Below are positions 24,989 to 37,231 of a DNA stretch of 64,000 nt, piece after piece. This DNA is from Rhytidiadelphus loreus (taxonomy: Eukaryota > Streptophyta > Bryopsida > Hypnales > Hylocomiaceae). The DNA is taken from contig OX344765.1 of assembly GCA_947034895.1 (NCBI GenBank), positions 6,763,001 to 6,827,000 on the forward strand, given 5' to 3'. The stretch's first letter is position 1. Every line of letters starts with the position of its first letter. The position numbers and the translations under genes were made by a program. Under the pieces are notes generated by a model. The model saw nothing but the letters and a program-made list of their open reading frames with translations, was not told the origin of the DNA and ran no database searches.

Positions 24989-25527
24989 TCCTTAAAGGAC
25001 ATTTCATATCCGGGCTTGGTCAAACTTCATTAGATTTCTACATTAGAACATACATTTCAAAAATTTGATATTTTCATATGTGATAATATTTGTCTAAAAT
25101 TTAATCTCATTTTTTTCATAATCATAAACATCAAATTGAACTTTACACGATTTAAAAAAAATCTTTGCAAAAATCATAGTAATTACAAAAATGCTTAAAA
25201 TAATATGAGATTTTTAAAGAAAAATGGAAATAGCAGTAACAAACATCATGGTATAATTGACATACTTTTGGAGCTCACACCAAGAGAAATTTGATAGAAA
25301 AAGTTTAGTGGTGTTGTATTTTACACTTTGAAGATGCTATCTTCAAAGTATCACAAAAATTGCAATTGCAATAATTTTGAAAAAAATTCAAATGGAGTAA
25401 AAAAACAAATCATTGGAGTTATATTTTTTCAGTTAAACTTAAAAATGTTTAAAATAAAAAACTATGTGAAAATTCAGGTTTTGACTTTCAAAATGCAGGT
25501 GAGACTTGGAATGTCTTTTAAGGGTTA
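24989..25527 (+). mobile_element. TTAA-type family C element, complete copy
   Basis: It starts TTAATCCTTAAAGGACATTTC near 24989 and ends GGAATGTCTTTTAAGGGTTAA at 25527, inverted ends about 539 bp apart. The inverted relative at 11227-11743 confirms the interior. The 66-codon frame inside is Lys/Asn-rich and not conserved. Confidence 0.65.
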
Positions 25528-27634
25528 AGGAAAATGAAGAACCTAAAGTGACTAATTGGCATTAACTCTACCTTTGTATTAAGACATTGAATTCAATTTT
25601 TTTTTCTCTATTTGAAGAACATAACACACCACTTTGATGTTGGTTGCCTATTTGATGCAAATAAGTATAGATAATAAAATATTTGTGTTTGCTGACCAAC
25701 TTTTGCAAACCATGTTGACAATAATTTGTAACTCTTCAAATTGAATTGTATGTCTCAAGACAAATCTATGCTTCTCAAATATGGTAGAATCATGAGCTAA
25801 AAAAATGGATTTGGCTTTCTTTCAAGGATTTCTTTCAAGGACAATGTTAGAATTTGCAAAACAAAACCTTCAAATTAAATAAATGACAGGCTTTACAAAA
25901 TTTGGAACAAAATTATGCATAAAAGGTTGTACAAAGGAAGTATATAAAATTAATTTTTAGTGATAATTTCATATATATATTTATGTTAATGTTGATGTTG
26001 ATAATTTGTTAATGTTGAATTTCATAAGATTTGAAGAACTTAAAACATTCATATTTTTCAAATTTATAATAATTATAATAATTACATTCTACAATAAGGG
26101 CATAAAACTATAATTCTTTCTATTATATTGATTATATTAATATATTTTATAAACCCCTGAAGAATAAAGGTAATTTTTAGGTAAAAAATGTCAAAATTTG
26201 CTGTATTTTTGTAAATTAGGCAATAAGGAGAGAACAAATCATGCTAAAATATTTTACTAAACTACTACGTTAAACCCTATAATCCCAAAGTCCTCCAAGG
26301 ACTCTTGGGTTTCGGGTAGTCTCGAGTGACCTAAATTTTTGGCATGATTTTTAGGAGTTCTTTTGAAGATAAGAAATCACATTAGCTTTCTAGGAATATA
26401 ATTTTTTAAATTTCAAGTGGTAGGAGCAAAAGTTATGCAACCCTAAGCCCCCAAAGTAGTTTGCTAGGTAGGAAAAAAACCACAAAAAATTGAATATTTT
26501 TAAGTTTTAAATTTTTCCCTCAAAGACTATAGTTTGTCTAATACATGCAAAGCTTTGATTCATTCCAATTGGATTAGTGATGTGAGAGTTATGAAACTTT
26601 TTGTTTTGCAGATAATCATTACATCATGTTGATGAAATAACCTATAGGATTCATTTTTGAACTCAATTTTCACAATTAAAAAGAATAAAGAGTTCCACAT
26701 AGTTTAGTTTACTCGCTATAATAATCTCATCATTGGGATTAATGTATTTCAATTCCATCTTAGAGCTATTAACAATTTAGATTTTTATTCTATCTCTCAC
26801 CTACTTCTACTTAACAAATCTTTTTAAGAATTAAAATCAAGTTGTTTTTGAATTTTTTTTCAAATCCTAAACTCAATTCTTCAACATAAAAAAAATAGTA
26901 ATTCAACATTTGTAGTGCAAAATTTTTTATTTAAGAAGATTCAAAGTCTTATTATTTAGTCATACAAGATTTTTTTTTTAAATATTGACTACAAATTTGG
27001 ACTACAAATTAGAACTCTATGGTTGCAAAGTGAAGTTTGAAAAAACATTTTTAGGCTTGTCATGTGCGGGTTAAAAGTCTTTGAAATTTCATATGGTATG
27101 AAAGTCTTGCCTATGTCGAACTCTATGTTTGTCAATACAAAATTTATGACCTTATAGTTGCAAAGTTTGCCCTTTCAACTCTTACATTTTAAAAAATCCA
27201 AATTCCAATCCAAATTTGTATGGTCTTTGTTTAACAAAATAATTAAACCCAAAGGTTTCTATTGGTTCCCTCAAACAACTTTTCAACTCTCTAAATTAAA
27301 AATACATTGAAATCTCAATCTCAATGTGAACTATAATTTTAGTGGTATGACTTCAATATTCTATTATTTTTACTGTTGTGGCTTCATTCCACCATTTTCT
27401 TAGTCATGGCTTCAATGTTGGAATGAAGTAATGGCAAAAATAGTGGCATGAAGTCATGAAAAAAACTGGATGCCATGGTCACAAAGTGAACCCTCTACTT
27501 GTTAATGCAAAAACTTTGAATGTCACTATAATAATTGGCTAAACTAGGTCCAACCTAAAGGTCATCATTGGAAATTTATAGCCATTTGAACTTTGGATCT
27601 ACAATCATGGAGTGATGAATGTCAAATTTTACAA
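25528..27634. other. AT-rich stretch, nothing recognised
   Basis: No credible coding frame, RNA gene or paired termini were found. The stretch at about 26270-26700 contains segments such as CTCACATCACT-type and AATCCCAATG-like motifs (direct or reverse) shared with the interiors of the TTAA elements, so it is probably a very old copy. Confidence 0.35.
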
Positions 27635-27932
27635 CGCTAAATGGGATTTGAGGGCAAAAGGAGGCCATTTTAGGCTTGTTCCCTTTGCTATTCCCTCATA
27701 GTGAAGGAACGGCTGGCTGTTAGAATTTTTTTTTCAAATAAAAAATAAAAAATAAATCTTAAAATGCAAAAAAAAGTTGAAAAAAAAATTAATTAATTAA
27801 TTTTTTTGCGAATTTATGTGGTAGGCTCTTAGCCACGTAGGATTGTTGCAGTGTCATTGCAACAATCAAGTTCACTTGTCCCCACTACATGATAACTCAT
27901 GGTCTTTTTGACCCCTCAAATTTCATCTAATG
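27635..27932. mobile_element. MITE related to the 21.5 kb insertion
   Basis: The left end CGCTAAATGGGATTTGAGGG is inverted by CCCTCAAATTTCATCTAATG. The interior order (GGAGGCCATTTTAGGC, CTGTTAGAATT, poly-A/T tract, AGCCACGTAGGATTGTTGCA) parallels 21502-21772. The element is about 298 bp and non-coding. Confidence 0.7.
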
Positions 27933-28860
27933 TGACAAAGTACAAACATTTGCACCTGGATCGGTTCTACACTATACTATAAACCTAAAGAGAATTTTTA
28001 AGTTTTTAAGTTTTTTACAACTAACAAAAGACATATAATCACATTAGTGGCAAATAGATACAAAAAATCACATTCATAGGTACTTGCAAACGAAGTTTGG
28101 AAAAGTGATAACATGCTTGTCCTTTGAGGGTTATGAGTTGTAGACTACACTTGATGTGGAAGTTTTGGCAACTATGAACTTCTTATGATAGACTTTGGAG
28201 ATGTATGTTGATCAATAGTGAACTAGACCCTATATTTCTCAATACAAGAAGCTTCAAAAAACTAAACCCTATTGGTTGGCTTAAAAACCTTTCAACTTTT
28301 ATATTTTACTTTTTTGACTTTGTTTTGTAAATTAATTGATTAATTTAAAATACTTGTAAGCCAAAATTAGATGCTAATCTCCCTTTCAAAATTTGGAATT
28401 ATGTTAAAAAGCTTGTTGAGGGTATGTATAAAAAATATTAGCCCAATTGGACCTATCTATCATGACTGGTCAAAACTGCCTAAAACTAAAAGAAATTGTC
28501 CTTTAGAGGCATAACTTTGAAATTTAGACTTGAATTGGTTTGAAATTTTCCAAGCATCAAGCTAATAGGGAAATACACTTCACATAAAAATTTCACAAGA
28601 ATCCAACAAATATTGCATTGGGAGAGGTCTACTCCTAAGTGAAAAAATGACCTAAAATCATACCTCAAGGCTTTAAGATTAAATGAATGATTGTAGAGCA
28701 TCTAATCCTCTCTATTCATTGTCAAAAACATGCATTTGATTCAGGGGAAGGGTTCCACAAGGTACAAAATTACAATAGATATGGTAGCCCCTCCACAAGC
28801 GGCCAAAGAAGATTGACCCTTGTAGCCTTATGATTTACCTTTATAGGAAACACCAAATTT

Positions 28861-29024
28861 TTAAAATTTCCTACCCATGATTAAAATTTACAAATTGTGG
28901 ATTCATATTTGCAATCAAAGTCCACAAATTATCAAGGATGGGCAAAGAAATACAAAATTTATGCGGTACAAAATATGGGACAATTTTTACTTTTACTCTT
29001 GGCCGGGGCAATTAAGGGTCAAAA
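28861..29024 (+). repeat. Promoter-flank repeat, copy upstream of the RING gene
   Basis: The segment with TTCATATTTGCAATCA, AGAAATACAAAATTT, GGTACAAAATATGGGACAATTTTTAC and GGGGCAATTAAGGGTC recurs three times at 53150-53780, next to the promoter side of the AP2-like gene. It ends exactly where the CpG-rich leader of the RING gene begins. Confidence 0.7.
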
Positions 29025-29029
29025 CAGAT

Positions 29030-30511
29030 GGAGCAAACTCAATACATCTACTATACCATGGATCGCACCCCGCGCCGTCCGATGCGGCACAACGTGGCCA
29101 CAGCCGTCCGATCCGTTCCATCCTTCCCAAACCCACAGCTAGCATACAGGGCAACAACAACGAACGGCGACGATAGACGAACGCGGCATCCATCGTCCCC
29201 GTTCGTCGTCCCTCTTGCACGTACAAACCTCATCCACCCGACCGACAAACGGCGACGACGAAGTCGATCGTCGAAAGGACGAAATCTACCCACTATTGCA
29301 GCAGACGAGGCTGGCTTGTGTCAGTCGTCGTAAGCCTGAAATTACTACAAACGGGGGTTTGTGGCGCAAGATCAACGAGCGTAACGGCGAATTGATGATC
29401 TTGCATGGTGTCTGCTGCTCGCTGCAGATTTTATTTCGAACGTGCAGGTTTTGGGCATGGTGGAGAGAGACGACGCTTGACAAAAGTTTTGAGAACCTTG
29501 AGCAGCTTGCGAACCTTGAGGAAGCTTGAGGAAGCAGCCAACGTCGTCCATTTCGTCAAGTTTGGGGATTTGTTATCAACATGGAAAGCTGGGGATGCGT
29601 TGAATCAGGGATGACGATGTTGGGGATGCTGCTGGTCGTGCGCTTTGTCGCTCGCTAGCGAAGCCGGGAACAGGGGAAACTCAGGTTGCGTTATATGGGG
29701 GCGATGGCGGTGAGAGTTTTGTGCTGGTTTGATGTGAAGGTGAGTTTACGACGTTTCTTGTAGGTTGTGGATCAATGCGAATTGGTTCTTGAGATGCAGA
29801 TTTGGTTATTGTTTGATTTGGTGTGGGATTGGGACGTACGACGTTGGTGATGAGGCGAGGTTTTTCTTTTGCCCTAGCTTCAGATTGCACGTAAAGTCTT
29901 GTCTGGTTGCGTCGTTTATGCATTAGGTAGCTATGGTGATTTCGAATATAGGTCCATGTGGTAGGGAAATGTGGCCGCGTGGCGGAGGTTGCGTGATGTG
30001 TTAATGGTTTTGGAGAGTACGGCGATGACGAGGGAGGTCTAGATGAGGGTTTTCGAATTGACTGGGATTTTGAAGAACATGGGGTTTGCGCTAGAGCTCA
30101 AGCGCTTAGGTTTGACTGATTCTGAAAGAAGCAGAGAAGAAATGAAGCGATTTTACGTGATAATGTTGCGTTGAATCTACGGTGATGGCCATGGCGGCAA
30201 GGGTCGTCAGGATGTTGACTGCTGGAGGATTTTTCATTTTCTTGACGTGTGAATCGCATTTGATATTTCGGTTTCCGCAACTGCATGATGGATTTGATGA
30301 AATCTTGTGCATGCATGCGCTCGCATCTAATTGCATGTGGGCTGATCTATTATTTGCGGGTGCAGTGAATTGGTTTTAAATTTGCATTGGGGAGGGTGAC
30401 GGGGGATCGGAGTGATTTGGCGAATTGGCCGTATTATTTAGGGTGCAGAGGAGGGTGGTGTATACGAATGCGTTGAATTGCATTGAAGGCGTGTCTGGTT
30501 GGGAAGAAACG
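29030..30511 (+). promoter_or_regulatory. CpG-rich promoter/5' leader of the RING gene, probable 5'UTR intron
   Basis: Base composition changes abruptly at about 29040 to CpG-rich sequence (CCGTCCGATGCGGCACAACG and similar). This is typical of an unmethylated promoter in otherwise AT-rich DNA. A consensus donor AAG|GTGAGT is at 29740. Possible acceptors are TGCAG at 30365 or 30448, which would give a 5'UTR intron of about 0.6-0.7 kb before the start codon at 30512. Open frames of 70-100 codons on both strands here (for example 29028-29333) are composition artefacts or upstream frames; none has a domain. The exact transcription start cannot be read from sequence. Confidence 0.5.
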
Positions 30512-32110
30512 ATGCCCTTTGGCGGGAGAGACGGCGTTGCCTTCATGGAAGTGCGCGTCCCGAAGGCCCCGCTCTTGACGTGCCTGACGTGCCCACTGTG
30601 CCATTACTTGATCCGCGAGGCCACCACCATCTCGGAGTGCCTGCACACGTTTTGTCGCGAGTGCATCACCGCGGAGCTCCGCCATGGCGAGTCGGACTGC
30701 TGCCCCATGTGCCAAGTGAACCTGGGCACGCTGCCGCTGGAGAAGCTGCGCGCGGACCACCAACTGAACGACCTCAAGGAGAAACTCTTCCCCAGCAACG
30801 CGAAGAAGCGCAAGCCCGGCGTGTCGATCGGCAGCCCCGGCACGTCGAACGCCACCCGGCGGAAAGAGAGATCGCTGTACTCGCTCGGGGTGAAGGGCCC
30901 GCCAGCCGTGAATCCGGGCTACGCCAGTCGCAAGACACGCGCATTGCCAAACTCGCATGGCAGCAGTAGCTCAGACGAGGAGCTCGAGGATGAGGGCGAC
31001 GATGACGACGAAGACGACGTCTCAGATGACTCGCCCACCACCATTCTGAAACTCTCTCACAACGGCGGATCCCGACGAGCTTCGCCGGACGAGGCTCCTG
31101 AAGCGAAGGTGTACCCGCATTCCGAGCCTCGACGGCGGGCAGAGGACTCGCTCTTGACACCCTCGAGAGGCGACGGGGAGCTGCACTTGCGAGGATCGAT
31201 TGCCGGGCCCTGGACCACATCCAAGCTGAGCCACCGACTGGCGCAGACCGTCTCCAATGGCAACAACAAAGCCTCGGGATCGTTACCAGGGCCGAGGATC
31301 GTGCGGGGCTCGCGAAAGAGCAACGGATCGTCCATCCCCGCTCGAGCTCCTCGCGTTCCCGAGTTTCCTTCGGCACTGGACGCTCTGGCGCAAGTGGCCA
31401 ACGCAGATGCCGCCATGGAAGAGACGGGCTCCGGGGCTGCTTCCCCATCCCCCCCGCTCGACCTGCGCACCCCAGGCAAGGCCTTGCCCGGCCACAGGGA
31501 CAGCAAGGATGGAGTGCTGGCCAAAGGGGGCTCCGGCCTCATGAAGGACAGCGCCCCAGCAACTGCAAACGGGCAGTCGTTGCAATCACGTCTGAAACAA
31601 ACTCTGAACGGTGTGATGGACCGGCCTTCCATCTTGCGCAACAACTCCCGTACATTTTCGGGAGCCACGGCTGCAGGTCAATCATCCAGAACTTCTACGA
31701 ACGGGATATGGTTTCACTTGGAATCAGGAGATGTTCAAGCCAACGAAGATGCTCTCCCACCCTTGTCCTCCCCTTATGTACGAATCAAGGACGGAAAGCT
31801 GCCGGTGTTCCTCGTGAAGACTTATCTGGTTCAGAAGCTGGCACACAAAGTGAAAACTGAGATGGAAGTGGAGATCACGTGCCGGGGTCAGCCAGTCGTG
31901 TCAAGTCTACCCTTGGAGAGCATCCGTGACATCTGGTTCAGTGCCCAGATTTCTGATCCACCCCAAGCTCATGCTCAAACTCAAGCACAAGCACAAGGGG
32001 AAACATCAACAGCTCCAGCGAATGGAAGGAGCGCTGCAGACTTTCCGACGGCAAAAGACTTCCTGATGGTGCTGACGTATAGACGGCATCGGAAACCTCG
32101 AATCAACTGA
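30512..32110 (+). CDS. RING-finger E3 ubiquitin ligase, DRIP/PCGF-like, with C-terminal RAWUL domain
   Basis: A 532-aa protein from one uninterrupted coding exon. The frame is open upstream to 30425, but that position is TTG; the first ATG is 30512. A C3HC4 RING lies near the N-terminus with ligands C27, C30, C43, H45, C48, C51, C64 and C67. The segment ATTISECLHTFCRECI is characteristic of plant DRIP (DREB2A-interacting) and animal BMI1/PCGF RINGs. A Ser/Asp/Glu acidic tract lies at about 150-178, followed by a long disordered Ser/Pro/Arg-rich middle. The C-terminus (about 418-526) resembles a RAWUL ubiquitin-like fold, with SPYVRIKDGKLPVFLVKTYL and a final FLMVLTYRR, interrupted by an Ala/Gln-rich insert (about 483-506). 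DRIP proteins in Arabidopsis are nuclear E3 ligases that target the stress factor DREB2A; the same role here is inference. Codon use is strongly GC3-rich. The lack of coding introns is notable and could mean a retrocopy or an ancestral structure. Confidence 0.92.
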   Translation: MPFGGRDGVAFMEVRVPKAPLLTCLTCPLCHYLIREATTISECLHTFCRECITAELRHGESDCCPMCQVNLGTLPLEKLRADHQLNDLKEKLFPSNAKKRKPGVSIGSPGTSNATRRKERSLYSLGVKGPPAVNPGYASRKTRALPNSHGSSSSDEELEDEGDDDDEDDVSDDSPTTILKLSHNGGSRRASPDEAPEAKVYPHSEPRRRAEDSLLTPSRGDGELHLRGSIAGPWTTSKLSHRLAQTVSNGNNKASGSLPGPRIVRGSRKSNGSSIPARAPRVPEFPSALDALAQVANADAAMEETGSGAASPSPPLDLRTPGKALPGHRDSKDGVLAKGGSGLMKDSAPATANGQSLQSRLKQTLNGVMDRPSILRNNSRTFSGATAAGQSSRTSTNGIWFHLESGDVQANEDALPPLSSPYVRIKDGKLPVFLVKTYLVQKLAHKVKTEMEVEITCRGQPVVSSLPLESIRDIWFSAQISDPPQAHAQTQAQAQGETSTAPANGRSAADFPTAKDFLMVLTYRRHRKPRIN

Positions 32111-33473
32111 GGGAAAGGATTCGGTTTTGATTTTTTTTTTGTGCTTCTTGGATGGTGCAGGTGTATGCAAGTTCTTGTCAGGTCTTGCTTCAAGAACACT
32201 TGCCCCCCGGATGGAAGGGTTACTGCATATATCAAAGATTTTTCTGAGTGAGTAGTTAGGACCTATAGAGAGTGCATTCGAGGCTGGCAGGTAAGTAGTG
32301 AGCATGTTGAGCCCAAGGTTCGGCGATTTTGTTGATTGATTGATTGACTTGTACCGTGGCTTTTTTTTAAGCTCTATCAGACATCGATTGCTGTGGCATT
32401 CAGTTTCTTTGATAAGGGAGTGTAATTCTCTAGGCGGCAGATCTACACGCATTTGTTCAAGTGATTTGCTTCTTGAATGAGTGCCGTGATGATGGAATAG
32501 GAGCACGTCTCGTTGTAGGAATAGAAACAACGATGCTTTGGAACTTTTGGAACTGATGTGCAGGTTCTAAAACTGCTTCTGCGTAGTTCATGGATTCGAT
32601 TGAAACGTGCAGCCGTAAGAAATTGTGGATCTTAATTGCTTACAGAGAAAACGCTCTGTAACTGTTCTCTTGCTTGCCTGGTCATGACTCGTGATTGCTG
32701 GCCCTTAGGGTGGAGCGGTCTTAAAGTGGAAGCACCCATTATTGAAAGGCGAATCTAATGATACTTTCGTTTAGAAAGGTTGAAGGATGTACAAAAATTG
32801 TGATTTGGTATACACCTTGCGTTGTGTTTTGGTGATACTAAACCACAGGTAGTGCCTTTCTGTTCTACGATATTTGTCCCTTTCAGGCGGGGAAGCTGTT
32901 TGAACTGACTGATACTCTGGATGTGAGTAAGCTTAAAAGTTATGAGTTTTTGCGAACTTCTGGATTCACTTCATGAAACAGAAATTGAGATGTACTCCGT
33001 ATTATTTTGAAAATTTGACTTGACGAGAGTCTAATTCTTCTACTGGTGAATGTTGATCTCGTTCACTAGCCCTGTTTTTACGTACTCTTCAGACTCTTCA
33101 CCCACCCCCGTAAGTTAATATTGACTCAGCTTTATAGATTTGGTTCCTGAGTGTCTTGCATTCAGTGCCTGAGCAGTTGACCGTCCATGTGTCAGAACGT
33201 TTCATCAGTCTGTCAGAAAGTCAGATTTTTTGTAAACGTTGATACGTTGATACAGTTATCAAGATATAAAGCGTCTGCCAACAATGTGTGTTTTTCTGTC
33301 GTGGAGCAATTTAAAATTCAAGTTCCAAGAGTTGTGAAATACTGTAGCGATGTGCGGTCAAATGCCACTGGAATCTCTGCAGAGCTCGCAGTTGGTGTGC
33401 TCATTCAACATACCGATCTGCCCTTCTGCTCTTAAAAGCGAACTTTCGAGAGCTGATTGCATTTGGGGGCATC
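32111..33473 (+). other. 3' flank of the RING gene
   Basis: Moderate-GC, non-repetitive sequence follows the stop codon. It probably holds the 3'UTR at first. I see no unambiguous AATAAA near the stop. An 82-codon frame at 33187-33435 has no recognisable domain and probably is not coding. Confidence 0.4.
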
Positions 33474-33842
33474 TAAGGTAGGAATACCGTAAATGGTTAA
33501 AATGAGCATTTCAGCCTATAAGATATGGGAAATTCATTGAGAAATTCAGCTCAATGTGTGCAAAAATAAGGATGAGGAAGAATGCAAAAAAATAAACCCA
33601 CCCATCAAAAATGAATATTTTATTGAATATAAATGTGGATTCTTCATTTGGACCCCATTCTTGTCTCGTAGCTTCACCTAAAACGGTTACCTTTGGAACT
33701 TGTTCCTAATAACGTTTGAGTCAATCAAATTTCAACAAATCGAATCTTATTCAAATCAACATCAAAGCTAGCTATTGTTGGTTTTAGAACACCCTATTGT
33801 GCCATTAGGAGGGGGGGTGCCATTTATGGTATTCCTACCTTA
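33474..33842. mobile_element. TIR element with TAAGGTAGG ends, copy 2
   Basis: The left end TAAGGTAGGAATACCGTAAA and the right end ATTTATGGTATTCCTACCTTA form an inverted pair 369 bp apart. The first ten bases are identical to those of the element at 13033. There is no coding content. It marks the downstream border of the RING gene island. Confidence 0.75.
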
Positions 33843-34049
33843 ACCCAAATCATTTCATATCTTTGGGACCTTTGTGGGATTCCACAAATTTTTGAAGTTG
33901 AAACATAGTGGCATGTAACCCTTGCTAAAATGTACATTGTTGGTACATTGAAGAAAGCTTAATGTTAGAGGTTCCTTTTAGAGTAGGGGCAATTTTAGAG
34001 CATCCTACCTTATTTTCATTGTCAACCACTTGGTCCCATATAAGTCTTT

Positions 34050-34475
34050 CCACTGAGGTAAACCAAACTATGACAGGCATAATGTTTAATTTGCCCTGTT
34101 GGCACTATAGAATTTTTTTTTAAAATTCTACATAAAGGCAAATGTGAGAAATGAGGAGAGCAATTAAAATTTTATTTTTTCTAATGGAATAAGAATTTAT
34201 TATGAATTTTTGAAGTGTGTTGCCCAACTGATCCAAAAGAATCTATAGAGTATAGACTACTTCCAAACCAACAAAAAGTGCATCCATGATGGTCATCTTA
34301 TTCACCTACAGTAGTCATGATATTTCTAAACATGGCCACAACAAAAACACCTAAAAAAGTCACTTCTTGAGGTGAATTTACACTCAAAAGGTGGAAGTTC
34401 CTATTTCAATCACAAATCTTTCCATCACCATCATCCAAGACATTGATTGTGGCCACTAACTCAACCTAATGTAGC
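34050..34475 (+). repeat. Diverged dispersed repeat, copy 2
   Basis: Direct-orientation relative of 3160-3570, sharing GGTAAACCA, TATGACAGGCATAATG, ATGAATTTTTGAAGTGTGTTG and the CCATCACCATCA..CAAGACATTGATT segment. Confidence 0.6.
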
Positions 34476-34596
34476 CCAAATCTCATTTATTGAATTTTCT
34501 TTGTCAAAGGTTGATGCAAGATTTAAATGGGTCATTCCTTCTTGTTTTGAAATGGGTCATTTGTGTGTCATAGGTTAGTTTACTTTAATAAAAGCC

Positions 34597-34724
34597 GTGG
34601 TCTTCATATACCAATGAATAGTGCTAGAATACTTGGTGTTCAAAGTCCACTATTGGCACTAGTTTGGTGCCAATTTAAGCCTTGGGCCCATGCTTGGCAC
34701 TATTCATTGGTGCCCAAAGACCAC
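34597..34724. mobile_element. 128-bp MITE
   Basis: GTGGTCTTCATATACCAATG and its continuation AATAGTGC are inverted by GCACTATTCATTGG and TGCCCAAAGACCAC. No target duplication was identified. Confidence 0.65.
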
Positions 34725-36589
34725 CCATCTACTAGTATTCCATTTTCATTATTTGTTATCACTTGGTACATCTAAAATTTGAAGATACCAATTTTGACAA
34801 AATTTGCATACAATTTTTGTTATTCTCATAGCTAAAATGAAAGTTTGGGTGATTTACAATAAAATATTTAAAATATTTAAACTAATTTTCTTTTTAAATT
34901 TAAAAAAATATCAAAATAAAAATATTTTAAAATATTTTCCCTTAAAATTTGGTAATATTTACTACAGAAAAGAATGGTCATTTTATAGGAACATGTGTGT
35001 TAATATTGGTACAAAGTAGGTTGTGGAGCCCCATAGTAAAATGTGAAAGCTTTGACACAGCATGGCTTGATGACCCAAGACCTACTTTCTACTAGTTTTG
35101 TTCTGTCCACATTGAACCTTGATTTGTATTGATACCTTGACATTTAAAAAATTATTCAAATTAAAAATAGAATAATAAACTAGTACTTGAAATTTAAAAA
35201 ATTTAAAACACTCAAATTTAAAAATCTAAAAATAGTATTAAAAGGAAAAATTTCATCAAAGACTTTCAAAATATAGTTTAATCATTTTAAGTAAAGGACT
35301 TACTTTCTTCTCTTTGTTGATATCTTTTGATATCCTACATGAATCATATTAATTGTATTCTCTAGCTCAAATAGTCAAACTTTGAAAGGAAACCAACTTG
35401 GATTCTTGCTTAAAAATGAAACATTCAAGAAAAGAGGATATTACAAAGAATTGCAATAGAATAGAAATTATGCTAAAGGTGTACATGTCAAATGGGCTAC
35501 ATATTGTTGTGGTTTGCACTTGGTATTACAAGAAGTGATCATTAATGAGAGTTGTAGATTGATACACCTTTCCTCTTTACTTTTTTTTTAAACATATAGC
35601 CTTTACACTAATACACCTTTCAAGTGAACTCTTTGCTAATAAGACTCCTAATATTAACTATGAATGCATCTTTGATAAGTAGCTATGCTTTAATTGAGCT
35701 ATTGGTGTTACTTTTGTCAAATGATAGCTTAACTTTGTTCCTATTATAAAAACTCTCTTTTGAGTTTGGGCCATTGATCCCTACATCAAAGTCTTTATTC
35801 TACATTAAAAAATTACTTTGCCTCAAATAACAATTTCAGCATTATAGAAAACTTGAACTAGCTTTGTCAATATTAGCATTTGAGCACTACGTGATACCTT
35901 AGCCAACAATTCATTGCCATCCATTCCAAATTGTTTCTAGTTACACCACTAGCTAATTCCAAGAAACACTAGTACTATTTGGATGTCAATTATGTTTTCT
36001 ACTATAACTTTTGAAGTATGTGATTGATGACTCTGAAATTTATAGAGAAGATGGATAGAGTTTCTTTTGTTGTAACAAATGATTTTGAAGATTTAAAAAA
36101 AATCGTATATTTAAAAAACTGTTTTGCTAATTTGTCACACTTTGAGTTTTCAAGGTTTGAGAGACTTTTGAGTACCATAAAATATCATCAAAGAGGTGAG
36201 ATTGTACAAATATATTCCTCCAATAGGCATATACCTATAGGACAAGGAAAAACTAAAAATAACAAATTTCAGATCATTCCTCTACACAGGTGCAAAGAAG
36301 GCTCCCTTAAATGCAGATTTTTAGACACTTGAAAACACTTTTCCATAAAGTTCTTCAGAATGGTTGTTTCTGATTTTAATTTTTTGAATGTTTTTAATAT
36401 TTTGTAAAAATTTAAACACAAAAGTGTCTGTTTTCTTGAATTTTTTGTCAATCTATTTCGTGATTTTGTGAATAACTTTTGACCTAAATGTTTTTTAGGT
36501 CTCAAATTTAGGTGACAAGTTATTCTCAATGTTACACTAATTACCCACATTTTATTTTATTTTATTTTTAAATATTTCTTTCCAGCAGC
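34725..36589. other. AT-rich stretch, no confident gene
   Basis: The frame at 36024-36332 (102 codons, +) is Lys/Phe-rich with no known motif. Its start overlaps a dispersed repeat also present near 15015-15170, so it is most likely repeat sequence. Poly-A/T-rich runs lie at 34855-34940 and 35140-35250. Confidence 0.35.
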
Positions 36590-37231
36590 TCACAAAAGGC
36601 CCTAAATGCAGGTGTTTCTTGGAACCTAGCTCCCCCACCCTCCGATTCAACGCTGCCTTTGATCGCTGCGGCACTGCATTGAGTTGTAAATGTTGCAGTA
36701 ACTCAATCTTCATAGTTAAGAGATCGACATCAAGGCGACTGCTACGTACTTCGGACGATTCCGAAGGAATCATTAATTCTAATTAAGAAACTGTGATCGA
36801 TCAGGAGTCACCGTCGGTACGGTCTGATTGATCAGAGACGAATCGTTCGTGTACGTTAGATTCAAGGATTCTAGCTTTTCTGTGAGTGATCGATTGTCGG
36901 TGATATACTGTATATGTCGGTGTTGTGATCAGATTAGTTGAGTTGGAGACGTGTTTCAGAGCGAGGATCGTGTAGCTAGATCTGAGGTTTTCGGATAGTG
37001 CCGAAGGTTCACCATTTTAACAATTTCAAGCTTGCTGATGCGTGCACCTCATCGGCGGAACGCCCGCTAGTGATCAATGTCATGAACGTCAATTTCATTA
37101 TTTAATTAGAGGGTACTCCCATACTTGGCACGTTTGAGAACGTGTGTTTTGAAACATAAATCCGTACCAGTCCTGGATTTTAGACCAGTCCTTTATATAC
37201 ATACAAGCCACTTTTTTTAGTACTAGGAATC
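36590..37231 (+). other. Gene-like island upstream of the cysteine-synthase exon
   Basis: This is non-repetitive, moderate-GC DNA with repeated GATCGATC/GATCAG motifs and two similar GCCGAAGG/TTCCGAAGG segments. It looks like a promoter and 5'UTR and lies directly 5' of the OASTL-like exon on the same strand. No convincing start codon and exon could be linked to it. Confidence 0.35.

Noticed and set aside
29028..29333. A 101-codon frame upstream of the RING gene
   Set aside because: Overlapping frames on both strands are equally open, no domain is present, and the CpG-rich promoter composition explains it.
30425..30511. Upstream extension of the RING protein by 29 residues
   Set aside because: The frame is open but begins with TTG, and the first ATG is at 30512. 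In a plant nuclear gene the ATG start is far more likely, and the extension has no conserved content.
30434..31668. Long open frames on the opposite strand and other frames of the RING gene (up to 224 codons)
   Set aside because: They overlap a strong conserved coding sequence, and their Arg/Pro/Ala-rich products follow from the high GC of third positions.
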